Of a stretch of 64,000 bases of DNA, positions 22,761 to 34,149 are shown one piece after another. The translations under genes were made by a program, and so were the position numbers. Under the pieces are notes generated by a model, which was not told the origin of the DNA, did no database searches, and worked only from the letters and a program-made list of their open reading frames with translations. This DNA comes from Typha latifolia (lineage: Eukaryota > Streptophyta > Magnoliopsida > Poales > Typhaceae). Within the stretch, counting starts at the first letter, position 1, and each line of letters starts with the position of its first letter. The stretch lies in contig CM034101.1 in the NCBI GenBank assembly GCA_019914945.1, positions 13,031,188 to 13,095,187 on the forward strand, given 5' to 3'.

Positions 22761-23819
22761 ACCTTGAAATATTTTATGCTCTCCCTATATGACCACATCC
22801 CCATATTTATAAATAAATAAAATATTTTAATCTAATGAAAAGTGGAACAAGAACGTGATACAGTGTAAGATAACAAACAACCCAAAGAGATGGAGAAGAT
22901 AACAAAGTGAGATACCCCAAGAGATGGAGAAGTACCAATATCCCCTATCCCCTTCTTACAAGTACTAATATATATATATATATGTTATAATATGGTGGAA
23001 CAGTTTTGTTATATATATATATATACACACATATATATATATATATATATGAACCATGTATCTTTGGGTTGTTTGTTATCTTTTTTATTCTTATTCTTTT
23101 GGGGGGAAACCCGAAAGGTCAAAACGGGTTGTTTGTTGTCTAATAAAATCCCATGCTATGTATATGGTGGAACATGAAATTTTATTACCTCATGTTCTCA
23201 AAAGTTATATTGTCAGAGTTAAAGAATATGAGAAAGCGACCTACAATCGATTGTAACTCTATTATAAGTGATATTCTCTCAGCAGAGTTTACTCTGAGAA
23301 TATAACTTTTGAGAACATGAGATTTTATGCTCTCTAAGATCTTGTTTGATTTGTGACTAAACCTCGAACTTAATTATTTAGTTTTATTTTTTAATCTTAA
23401 TTTTTTTTAAAAATAAACATAATTATATAAAAAAAAGATAAAAATATATTTAATTATTGGACCAGATAAAAATAAACCACAGCCGATTGAGACAAAAATC
23501 TAATCCACAATTCGTCCAAAATTTTCAGCTTTTAAGAATAAAAAGTGGTGTGCCTTTTAACAAGGATGTTGCACTTCGGAACATCAAAGACTTGAACAAA
23601 GTCACATGATTTTAGAATTAAAAAAAGAAGAGAATTAACTCTGTGACATGTCCCAACTTCGAGAGTATAGTTGGTGTCCCGACCTAGATATCACTGACGT
23701 CAGAATAAAAGAATATGATAATTACTTATTTTAATGATACAAAGCTTCCGCGAAGTTTCTTGACCGGATGTCAGGACTTCTTAACCTGAACGGGAAGTCC
23801 CGGTTTCAACTAAATTCTA
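22761..23819. other. intergenic DNA between copies C and D
   Basis: No gene supported. Contains the TA-rich microsatellite (22970-23052). Contains an inverted repeat near 23190-23320: CATGTTCTCAAAAGTTATAT pairs with ATATAACTTTTGAGAACATG around a 90-bp loop. Short open frames here are not credible genes. Confidence 0.6.
22970..23052. repeat. TA-rich microsatellite
   Basis: Interrupted (TA)n runs with a short ACACACA interruption. A length-variable tract with no evident function. Confidence 0.9.
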
Positions 23820-23919
23820 AATGCACGATTAGATTCGCTAGCCTCATTCTCTGTCCCTCTCTCACCCATTGCGTAACATTCCCCTCCTCTCCTCCTCCGT
23901 CTGCCACCTAGTAACTATA

Positions 23920-24432
23920 ATGGCAGCAGAGCGTGCTATTCCCCTTGCAGCTGGACTGGGACTTGAAGAAGCAGAGTCGACACCATCACCTCTACTTCAA
24001 CTTTCTTCGAACCCATTAGCCGCTACAGCGGTTGGCGCCATCGTAGCTCTCCTCTCCCCCCGCCTCTCGACCAACGGTGCCGAGGAGGACATCCCGATCC
24101 TTATCTTGGTCTTCTCCATCATCGGCATCTTCTGCTTCTGCGCCTCTCGGGCCGCTCCGACCTTCCTCTCCAACCATCCCGTGATAGCCGGATGCTATGA
24201 GGTCATCGGAATCCTATCCGTCGGTTCCTTTCTCTCCTCCCTCGTCTCCATCGTCGTCCTTCCTCGCCATAGTTGGGTCGCATACACGTCCGGCCTTCTC
24301 GCCATGTTTCCCCTCTTGCACAAGCCAGGCCAACTACTGTACAATTGGCTCTCACAGAGTCTGGTCTCCATCTACCAACTTCTAATGCGGCGCTTCTTTC
24401 CTGCCAAGGAGACAGAATTTGACATTGTGTAA
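23920..24432 (+). CDS. small multi-pass membrane protein, copy D
   Basis: Encodes 170 residues in one exon; function not recognised. Start chosen at ATG 23920 in the context ACTATAATGGCA, shared with copy G (CTATAATGGCAACA at 37033). The N-terminus MAAERAIPLAAG is followed by four hydrophobic segments near residues 31-49, 58-75, 88-113 and 118-133, then a tail ending RRFFPAKETEFDIV. Relative to copy A it has four extra residues (IPIL-type) before the second segment. The leader is CT-rich (TCCTCCGTCTGCCACC) and partly shared with copy G. I see no clear TATA box within 150 bp. The downstream 1.7 kb is the conserved flank of the family. It could be a functional paralogue or a recently silenced copy; the intact frame favours the former. 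Confidence 0.65.
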   Translation: MAAERAIPLAAGLGLEEAESTPSPLLQLSSNPLAATAVGAIVALLSPRLSTNGAEEDIPILILVFSIIGIFCFCASRAAPTFLSNHPVIAGCYEVIGILSVGSFLSSLVSIVVLPRHSWVAYTSGLLAMFPLLHKPGQLLYNWLSQSLVSIYQLLMRRFFPAKETEFDIV

Positions 24433-26110
24433 GTTCACTCGTCCTACGATCGACGCACGAGCGTTGTTCCAAGTCGTATCGATTTCTTGTTACAGATCCT
24501 TCCGAGGAGTAGGGTGATTACATTTTCTTTTCTCGAGATTTACTCGTAGTGTTAGTGTGCAGTGGCACCCAAATACTTCTCTGTGAAGTTAATAATTAGT
24601 ACAATTTGGTGTGAAACTTGTAATTCTACTCGATATCGATAAAGAACATCTTGCCGGACAGGCATCATTTCAGTGTATTATGCTTCACAGATTATCTACC
24701 TGTAGGTATTTTCTTCCTAACATTTTGCCTGCTTTGAACTTGAAGATATTAAAATTAACAAAATTGAGGGATTCATAGAGGGAAAAAATGAATTTATTAT
24801 GTTCTTTCATTCGGATGTATTTGCCATTAGGAACTAGGCTTTGGAGGCATCTTTGTTGTCCAGCTGTAATCTTTCAATTCTAGTGCTCCCTGTGGAAACA
24901 GAAATTGTTATCTTCAGAAAATTTTTATTAGAATCGATTTGAATTTCTAAAGTCTTTCCCTGTTATTATTTATGCAGGATAATGGAGAACTGATCTGAGC
25001 TCAAATTTTGCAATAAGTCATTGGTGGTCTTTGACAGTGAAAAAGAAAGAGTAAAGAGCCACAACAGAGGGCAGCAACTTCTCATCATTTAAAGATGCTG
25101 CATCACTCTGATTGGATTATATTTCATCTCCCTAAGGTGAAAATCTATTGGTTCCTCCTAGATTCTTAAAAGCCATAGCACTTTTTTTCCCCCTTTCATT
25201 GGAGCCAATATATCATGACGTCTTCCTAATTCTTGCGACTATAACTTTTCTCATACATGCCTGATTCTATAAAACGAAGCTCATAAACTGAAGAGGTACA
25301 AGAAATTCCTCTGGAGATTGATTCATTAATTTGGCCAGCCTTACGTAATCATAAGCTGACTGTTGATTTTGCTGACTTATCTAGAATAGCATCTATACAA
25401 TAGCACTCAGGAGAAGAACTTACAAAAGGGCATTAGAAAGCTGACCTCCTTATGAAAGCATGTTCTGTTCGTCAATCCATAGCATGATATTTGTATAAAT
25501 GCAATGCCAACCTTGATGCTCCTGATTCTAATGGTATCGGTTTCAAAGTCTTAACTGCACTTAATAAAACTTTTGGGTTAAAATGCAATTATCCAATTTT
25601 TCTATTACAAGTTAGAGGGACTCCATTCAGCTTGCTTATTTTGCTCAGTACTATTTATCTTCTTTATCTATCAAACATTGTTGGTTCCAGCAAGCTTTTC
25701 CTGATACTTGAACTTAAAATTTTATTTAGATGCCACTTTTTTCTGTATGCTTCTACCTTTTTTTTGTCGGATCGTGTTTTTTTCCAGTTCTCTATTTTTT
25801 TGTTTTCTGTTCATTTTACAACAATGATCTCCTTGTGCATAGAAGCTTTTGAGCTGCCAAACACTATTGCTTCCTTCTTCGATCTTAAAGTACCTAAAAC
25901 AATTTATTCTGTTGTCTAAGCTAATTAATCATGAATGTCTTGTTGTGCGGTAGGCTTATCTTTTTATGAAAATTATGTTAAATTTAACTTAATAGTTGAT
26001 GACTATTGATGAGATAAAATTTATTATGTTACTTGTTATGAAAACTAAGTACTTAAAGCACCTCTAAGTAAAATTATCTATTCTGGTCAGATTAGCAAAT
26101 TCGGATAGAC
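24433..26110 (+). repeat. conserved downstream flank of copy D
   Basis: Same marker order as copy A: splice-donor-like GTAAGT at the stop, ATTCTACTCGATATCGATAA near 24622, TTTATGCAG near 24970, ATTACAAGTTAGAGGGAC near 25604, AAGCTAATTAATCATGAA near 25917. Unlike copy A, it extends through TTATGTTACTTGTTATGAAA to about 26090, matching the sequence that opens the right arm at 16915-17105. An open frame at 25491-25919 within it is not conserved as protein in the other copies. Confidence 0.7.
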
Positions 26111-27556
26111 AATCATCTTCCACGAGGGCGATTGTAACATTATATTATCACATCTCTATGTCGAGATAATCTCTAGCATGCATATGCATGTGATAGATAT
26201 ATGATTGGAGACTGTATTGCATCATATTCCTTTTAACTTTTTTACTCCCTAAATTTCTAAGATGCATGAGTTGTTATATTACTGGATAAATATATATGAT
26301 CTATTATTTAGAAAAAAAATGAATGTTCATGGATATGCTAGTTGGTAGAAAACATTAGGATACCCGAGTGGGTGCGAGGGTTACGGCGTACTTGAAGTTG
26401 ATTAATCGCTTGATATATTTGTGATCATGTGGCCTTACGTTTGGGGTCGTTAGTTTGTGTGCGCAACATACATTTGGAGACATTTTATTCACTAAGGTAT
26501 ATGTGGCGACTTATCATCATGGGATTTATATCAGCTAGTTGGGTACTCGGGTTTGGATGATGTTGATACTTTTAATGATTGGTAGGATATGATCATGATT
26601 GAGATATCTTTAACGATTAGTAGGGTATGTTCTGAGTCTTCGAGCTAGATTATGAGACCGGGTACCAGGTGTGGACAATGCACGGTGGTCTAATGTGATG
26701 ATGTTATTCAGAGATGGTGTTGGTCATTAAGATATTGAGAAATGTATATAATTCCATTATAATTTTATATACATGATTACTGAGTGGTTATCATGCATCA
26801 TTATGATTATATTTGATATCATAACAAGATCATAGTCAACATACATCATCTATGTTATATTTGAGAGAATTATAATAATGGTATAACTAGAGATTTATGT
26901 ATATATTAACGAAAATTATATATTTGATCAGTCATGACATGATACATATTATATATTTATATACTCATTCATGACATGATTCTTCTTTCTCATTCATATT
27001 ATCTAGTATATGATTTACTCTCTGTTTCATATCATTGATTCGGAGTAAGATATTTTCATTGAGCCTTTAACTCATGACTCTTTATTTTTCTTTTCTAGCC
27101 CTTAAGATATAGGCAACTAGTAATGATTTGGGATATCGTGAAAAGATATTTTAGAGCAAATATAAGGTGAGCTAGATGTGAGATAGTATAGAAGATAGCT
27201 TATGTTGAAACTAATTTGTACCGATGTATAATTTTGTATTCCATTATATTAAATTGTGTTTTGTATAATAGGGAATGTTACATAGGCTGGACGATATTAT
27301 ATTAATTGTATTTGTTGTATCTTGATAATTTATTGTGGTCTATGTGGGTCTTGCCAGATTATGTAGTATTCTAAGATGACTATTATGGATTTAGATATTA
27401 ATATATTAATATATTTATTTAGATAATAGCATCATTTATCTTAAGATGGATTATGTGAGCTTAGGTGTATCTCCTTGTGGCAACTTGCCCATCCTATCTC
27501 ATGTGCTGTGTGTGTCGTGTGGGCTTATGGGCGAGCACGTGCCCATCGGGCGAGGC
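26110..27556 (-). mobile_element. LTR-like repeat fragment, inverted relative to 29297-30960
   Basis: Its reverse complement parallels 29297 to about 30960. Landmarks are GGGCACGTGC near the terminal GCCC block (27530-27550), the block near 27060-27200 matching the reverse of 29640-29830, and the GGTACCAGGTGTGGACAATG region (26660) matching the reverse of 30185-30225. The terminal pattern TGTAATGGCCTCGCCC, read on the minus strand, resembles the TGTAACGCCCC start of plant Ty3/gypsy LTRs. No coding region. It is probably a truncated or solo LTR. Confidence 0.5.
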
Positions 27557-27559
27557 CAT

Positions 27560-28950
27560 TACACACAAAATTAAGGGCTTCAACCTGCAAACTTAATAGC
27601 AGCATTGGGTTGCCGAGATACTTATCATTCTTGTCAAGGCTCTTGACTTTGAGTAATGCGAGTACCATCGTTCCTTCCGCTAGCTTCTATTTTAGACCTA
27701 AAAAAAATTGCATACTTCTCCCTACTAGTGGCCTGTCCAAACCAAGTGCAATAGGTATCCAAGCAGGCCTTTGAATTAGCTGCCTCCTTTACACTAGCTT
27801 TTCCAAAGATCAACAAGTCATCCGGGAGCATCAAATATGAGATAGGTGGAGCTCCTCTCGCAATCTTTATTTTCTTTGATCTTCGAATTCCTCATCTTGT
27901 CTTCTAGGAGCACTGATAGAACATTTGAACCTATGACAAATAGGTAGGGTGAAAGTAGGCATCCTTGCCTAATTCCTCTCGTCAAAGCAAAGTAGACATC
28001 CTCGATGCCATTTATCTCCATGGCCAGTGTTGCTGATGATAAGCACTCTCTGATCAACTCTATGAACTCGTCTAGAAGCCAAAAATTTTGAGTGTCTCAC
28101 AAATATAGGACCACTCCATACGGTCGAAGGCTTTAGAGATCAGCCTTGATCATAAAGGACCCTGCCTTTCCATGAGAGTGCTTAAGATAATTGATCACTT
28201 CTTGGGCAAGAATTTGATTGTCGATGTTCTGCCTGCCATTAATGAAAGTGTTTTGAGCACATGAAATTAGGGGATTAAGCAATGACTTTAGTCTAGCTGT
28301 TAGAAGCTTGGAAACTACTTTGTACAATGTATTGCACAAACTGATAGGTCGGAAGTCGCTAACCACCGCTGGAGCATCCTTCTTGGGGATGAGCATGATA
28401 TTGGATCTATTTAGAGCCTATCCATCCTTTTGGTAGTGAAGAAATTTCTCATCGCCTCGAAGATAGTCGACCTCAAGTCAACCCAAAAGTATTGGAAAAT
28501 CTGCCATTTAGTCTGTCAGGACTCGGGGTTCAATCAGGAGCAAGGCTCTTTAGAATAGACCCAACCTCCTCCTCGGAACGGATGGCAAAGTAACAATTGG
28601 CAACCTCCCTGTCAATCTTAGGGCACTGAATTTTGGCAAATATGGGATGAGCAAACAATGAGGGAGGGTGAGAAGTGGTGAAGATCTTCTTTAAATGGCC
28701 CCGGAAAGGTCGTTCGATCCTCGTGGGGGAGTTGGTCCATTCTCCATCTTCCAGCTTACAGCTCTCAATCTGATTTTTCCTCTTACAGGCAGTAGCCATA
28801 GAATTGAAAAATCTATTGTTTTGGTCCCCCCCCCATGCCAACCGGTTACAAACCGTCTTGATTCGATTCGTAGCGGTTCTGGACAAATTTTGCGTGGAAC
28901 TTTTGAGAGATATTCCGAAGGATCTAGCCATTAGATCAACGTAAAATTTT
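27560..28950 (-). mobile_element. LINE reverse-transcriptase pseudogene
   Basis: On the minus strand, from 28934 downward, several frames together show L1-type ORF2 order: a segment with RLAWGGDQNNRFFNSMATA, a SPGPDGLNG-like motif near 28520, [20 protein letters not shown] (28380), [20 protein letters not shown], a damaged FMIKADL region, GIRQGCLLSPYLFV (27970), a degraded FADD region (YLIFDAPG, near 27830) and DKNDKYLGNP near 27600. Frameshifts and loss of the catalytic Asp pair make it inactive. It ends against the LTR-like fragment at 27556. Confidence 0.85.
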
Positions 28951-29296
28951 GATACGAGGTAGCCTTAGGAGAGAACTTTCCACGAATCTCGTTTCACGTA
29001 AATTGGATGCGTAGATTGAAAGATATCTTCGGTAAAGGTGGACAAAGGGCGGAGGGTCAGACCTACAAGATTCATGTCTACATAGAATTTGGGTATGGTG
29101 GTAGTAGGCCGACAGTGATAGGGTGGCAACGGTAGGGATGATGGTGGTGGTGGCTTGCGGATGCGGATGCGATAGATGGTTGAAGGCTATGATTGGCCTA
29201 CAACTGTGGTAGTAGATAAAGATAAAAATTGTACGGGAGGTAGAGACAGTTAATATAGAGAGACGAAGGGGGATAAGTAGGCCTGCCCTACGGGAC
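28951..29296. other. short unassigned stretch between LINE and LTR-like DNA
   Basis: The minus strand has an open stretch (about 29090-28960) that is not recognisably LINE. The GGTGGTGGTGGCTTGCGG region near 29145 is GC-rich. Origin unknown. Confidence 0.4.
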
Positions 29297-31782
29297 TAGG
29301 GGTATAACGCCCCGCCCACCATAGGCACGTGCACTTCTGTGCACATACAATCATAATATTATCAAATACTACTTGCTAACATATCCATGCTCACATAATC
29401 TAATACCAAATAAATCATACTATCAACCAAATAAACCTGTTAACATATGAATATCCAAGTCCATAATAATATGCACTAGATCACTACATAATCTGTCAGG
29501 ATCCACAATGGCCACGACAAACCATCAAGATACATTTAAACAACTGATACACGAGTACACTATAATCTGACATGTATTATACAAATTATTGTCTGACACA
29601 ATAAAATACAAATATAACAAAAAACGATACAACTCAATTTCTATACAAATTATTATGTATACCGTCTCACACCTATAACTCACCTCATCAATCTAAAATA
29701 TTTTCTCGGGATATCTCAAGTCACTATCACGTACCACATATCTGAGAGGGTTAGAAAATAAATAAAAATAGTCATAAGCAAAATGCTCAGTGAATAGACT
29801 TTACCCTGAATCAATGATGCCAAATAGAAAGTAAATTATATATTGGATAATATGAATCATAAAGAGCATCATGTCATAAATGAGTATATGAATGTATCCT
29901 CAATAATATATAAATAGAAAGTAGATAACATGTTATAACTAATAAAAGTATATAATCATTGACAATGAATAAACAGATCACCACGTCATACTATCATCAT
30001 AACTCTCTCTCAAATATGACATATGATGCATGCCGACCATGACCATGCTATTGTACTAAATGTAACCATATATGATGTATATTGACCACTCGATAATCAG
30101 GTAATCAGATGATAATAAAATCATATGCATTTATCAACATCTCAGTTATCAATGTCAGCTCTATATGTTATCATCATACTAGACCACTATGCATAGTCAA
30201 GACCCGGTACCCGATTTCAACATTACGTTCGAAGGCTCAGAACATACTCTGCCACCCGCAAAAAGTATCTCAAATATAACCATACCCCGCCACCCGCTAG
30301 GGTATCAACATCCATCCAGATCGGGCACCCTCCTAGCTGATAGAAACCTCGTGAGGATAACTCGCCACATATGCCCTAGCGAACGACATATGTCCAAATG
30401 TCTGCTGCGCACACAGACTAACAACCTCGGACGTAAGGCTAACAAAATCGTGACTATGTCGAGCGATCAATCATCTCCAGGCACGCCCTAACCCTTGCGC
30501 CCACTCAGGTATCCTTATGCTTTTTATCAACTATCCTATCAATCACATTCTATGCTTTCCTTCTAAATGACAAATCATATGCATATATCCAATACGATAA
30601 TAAGTCAATGCATAATAGAAATTTAAGTAGAATATGAATCAAGAGAAAAATGATGCAATGTAGTCTCCAACTATATAGTCAACATATGCATACTCATGCT
30701 AATTTATTACATACATACTTATTCTATAGATCAACTAGACAAAAAATTATAACAGTATAATCATCTCTCATCATCTCTATTTATCATCATAATACTTATA
30801 TCCAAGATCAGTCTAATTATATGCATGATAAAAATATGCTCAACTGTAATAGTCTCTAGATAAAGTCATATAATCATGTTGGAGGTCAAAACATGCATGT
30901 ATATAATATATAATATGACCTAATTTGATAAAAACGTCTAGGGGATAAGACTACTCACATCTGATCAGAAGACCCGGACCACATATCCCCTACATCTGTT
31001 AATCAAACGTCAACTCATCGATAGGGTCCACGGGGTCTCAAATAAGGAGGTTCGGAATCTGAAAATATTTAAGTAGCATGAAGCTAGTCGTTTATCTAAT
31101 TAGAATTAATTCAAGTAAAATATAAATGTTTATTAGGTTTAAAATCACTTCTTTTTATTTTTGATTACATAACTAGATCTATATTATAGATATGATTCAA
31201 ATACTATAATTATACTATTATCATAAAATGCTAATTATAGTATAAGGAGAAGATATCGATTTTGTTTTATATAAGAATATTTCTAAATATATAATTATAA
31301 AATAAAATAAAAGGCTAAATAACTATAAGTATAGACAATGTCTAATTATAGTTAATTTTGTAATTCATACTCTATCTTGATTAATTAGGGACTATGCAGT
31401 CTTTACTCGATAAAATAATAAACTAACTAAATAAGCCTAGTATTTTATTTGTTGCAGAATAATAATATATAATAAATTAATAGAATTACTTAAAATGTAT
31501 ATCACAAGAATATTAGAATATAAATCTAATAATTATAATTTACAAATCTATCTATTAATCTAATAGACATATAAGTAAATAAATAAATAAATATAAGTAT
31601 TACCTATATTTATGTGTAATAGTTTATAACCTAATTAATCATTAATTAATTATAATTAATAATAATCATATTGATGAATATATATTATTATTAAAATAAT
31701 TAATATCTAAATCTATTTGTATTAATTAAGAAAGAAATACCTAAATAAATAAATAATAAAATAAAAATAAGGAGTACTGGCA

Positions 31783-31838
31783 CTAGTGCTGGGCTCGGCC
31801 TAGCATTGGCCTGCTACAGTGCTGGGTTGAGCCCAGCA
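31783..31838. repeat. GC-rich hairpin-forming repeat
   Basis: GTGCTGGGCTCGGCCTAGCA is followed by a second copy of the GTGCTGGG motif, and GTGCTGGGTTGAGCCCAGCAC folds on itself as a near-perfect stem. A poly(A) run follows at 31846. Confidence 0.6.
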
Positions 31839-32049
31839 CTATTGCAAAAAAAAAAAGGAGAAGCAGCTGAGGAAGAAGAAGAAGAAAAGAAGAAGAAAGA
31901 AGAAAAAAGAAGAAGAGAAGAGAAGAAGAGAAGAAGAGAAGAAAGAGAGGAGGGGAGGGAAGGGAGGGGACCGGGCTGGCGGGGAGGGGCTTGGCCGCTG
32001 CTGGCCAGCCAGCAGTCGGCCTTTCACCGACGGCTTTGTTCCGACGAAC

Positions 32050-32051
<2 letters not shown>

Positions 32052-32106
<55 letters not shown>
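32052..32106 (+). repeat. (GA)n microsatellite in a purine-rich tract
   Basis: About 27 uninterrupted GA units inside a wider GA/GAA-rich tract from about 31850 to 32430. Long open frames in every direction here are products of low complexity and not genes. Confidence 0.95.
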
Positions 32107-32109
<3 letters not shown>

Positions 32110-33019
32110 GAGAGAAGAGAAAGAGAAGGGAAGGGATGAGGGAGCACCGGTCGCTTCTCGGCGATGGTTGGGGTGGTCGAAAGCGAAGATAGTAGAGAGA
32201 AAGAGAGAGGGAGAGAAATAGAGAGAAATAGAGAAAGAGAGAGGGAGAGAGAGAAGAAGGAAGAGGAGGAAGGAGGAGGACGCTCACCGGCGTCGGTAGC
32301 ACGGCGGTGGAAGCGACGACGATGGTCTGAAGTGGCCGGCGTCGGCATACCGAGATGGGGAAGCTTAAGAGAGAAGAACGAGAGAGAGCATTTGAGAGGG
32401 AGAGAGAGGCAGTGGTGGAAACGGGCAGCGGCGGTGGGGGCCCCGCCTCGGCCAGCTGGCCGCAGTCGGTTGGCTACGGCAACGGCAGTTGGGGCGCGTG
32501 GTACCCTCCACGCAAGCTGCTCATGCAGCTTGCATGGGCACGGCGCCGGCCACAGTGTGGCCGGTCACATCGTGCCCAAAAACTTTATTATTATTATTAT
32601 TTTGGATTGGCGGACGAAGGAGATTAGAAGCTAGATGAGACCTTGCCAACAGAAGAGGTGGCGCTAGTGGGTAAAGGAGGAGGGAGATGCCGGCGGCCTA
32701 GTTGAGAAAGATGCAAAAGAAAAAACTAATAAATCTTTCATTCCAAGCATACCTAAGATATAAGTCATAAGACCTTATTTATATAGATTAAATTTAAACA
32801 GTCCTAGACAACTTAACTAAATCAGTCTTTTTTATCTTCTCGGATTAATCTTTCATTTCGCCGTAGATAAATTCTGAATCTGGAAAAGTCATGAATACCA
32901 AAGTTGTAAATCTAGAGGTTGGCAATCTTATCCAACTAGTTTGATATTATTTAGACGTCTATAGAATATTCTGCGAATATTTTTCCTAAACTGTATAGAA
33001 TTAGATTTAGCTAATTAAA

Positions 33020-34145
33020 TAAAACCCTAGCTCATTGATGCCAAAAAATCTCCTCTTGAAGAAGGAGATTGACGTGCATGCTGTGAAGAGCTCGCTTCTT
33101 GGCCCAGTCGTCGTCATTTTAAGCATTTGATTAGATATTCAATGTCTTCTTCAAGGTCCTGAATATACTTTCTAGGAGAAAATCTGTGAGAACTAGCACA
33201 ACCTTTGATCTTCCCCACAAGTTTAGTGAGACCGGTGGAAAGTGGTCTATTAGGACTATAGGTGGAAGTCCAAGCTTCCTTGCAAATAGGTGGAAAGGAA
33301 TTCATGGTGAGCCACCAGTTCTCCATACGAAACCTCCGCTTACCATGGTTGGTAGAGGCGAAGGTGCTCAGGAGAAGCGGGTTGTGGTCGCTCAAAATTG
33401 CTAGCAGGTGAAAAACCCTGGCAGAATAGAAAAGCGAGCACCACTCTGGGGTGGCTAGCACCCTGTCTAGCCTCTCCTTAGTTTGGTTGCTGTCCATCCT
33501 TCTATTAGACCAGGTATAGGCTGGCCTGGAGCTGCAGATCCAATTAGCAAAATTGCCTATTCTACTAGTACTAGAGTGCATGCCGCCCACCTTCTTCGTA
33601 TCAGTTGCTATTTTATTAAAATCACCCATGCAGCGGAGAGAGAGCCTTGAGTTATCCATGTATGATTAATCTTATCCTAGAGATATGAGTGATCAGGATG
33701 ATGAGAGTTGCCATAGCCCCCAACAAAAATCTAATCCAGATCCGCAATTAGACCATGGATGTGGTCAAAAATGATGTTTCTATCAGCTTCCAAAACATCA
33801 ACCTTGATTTCGGCATCCTAGAGAAGCCACAGACGGCTGGACAAACCTTGAGCGAGCACTATGTGAGAGTTCTTTAGAGGGAGGAGGGAGATAATACTAT
33901 TTGCTTTGGTATTAGTTGACCAGCTCCTTCTTCTTGAGAGTGTGAGTTCAACTGACAGTTGCCTGAGAGGTGTGAGTTCAAAGCCTTATGCTTCCCCGGG
34001 GAGCAGAGGCTATTCTCAGGGCCATGGCCAGTCGGATTGGTAAGTGTGATGCTCGTCTGGTTGAACCGAGAGGGGGAGGATGCTTTTGCCGGGGTGGCGT
34101 TGTAAGTTTTGAGCGAGGCCTGTATTAGAATGGAGAACAAACCCT
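33020..34145 (-). mobile_element. LINE endonuclease fragment
   Basis: On the minus strand, 34140-33874 encodes a linker. Frames between 33873 and 33660 read as endonuclease (AEIKVDVLEADRNIIFDHI, then a WDKINHTWI-like motif). 33659-33114 contains GDFNKIATDTKKVGG, AYTWSNRRMD, RLDRVLATPEW and LSDHNPLLL, canonical for L1 apurinic endonuclease. The chain continues in another frame to LLLQEEIFWHQ near 33030 and then breaks off. Together with 27560-28950 it may be one LINE split by the 29297-33015 insertion. Stops and frameshifts make it inactive. Its 34145 end abuts the flank of copy G. Confidence 0.85.
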
Positions 34146-34149
34146 GAAC

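Larger units (their letters stand above)
29297..33015 (+). mobile_element. LTR-like repeat, non-coding, interrupting a LINE
   Basis: Begins GGGTATAACGCCCCGCCCAC, close to the TGTAACGCCCC ends of gypsy-type LTRs. It continues as non-coding DNA to about 33015, where LINE endonuclease sequence resumes on the minus strand. The first 1.7 kb is repeated in inverse orientation at 26110-27556. The distal part holds a hairpin-forming repeat (31783-31838) and a purine-rich tract (31850-32430) with a GA microsatellite. No gag or pol domain is visible, so it may be a long solo LTR. The right border CTAGCTCATTG at about 33020 is approximate. Confidence 0.45.

Noticed and set aside
25491..25919. A 142-residue Leu/Phe-rich open frame in the flank of copy D
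   Set aside because: The matching flanks of A and E have stops and frameshifts in it; translation of T-rich DNA gives a false membrane-protein look.
30189..30491. A 100-residue open frame in the LTR-like region
   Set aside because: The inverted copy at 26340-26660 does not preserve the frame, and no retroelement domain is recognisable.
31806..32634. Long open frames on both strands encoding Glu/Arg/Lys or Ser/Leu/Phe repeats
   Set aside because: Products of the purine-rich low-complexity tract and GA microsatellite; open in every frame and without a conserved domain.
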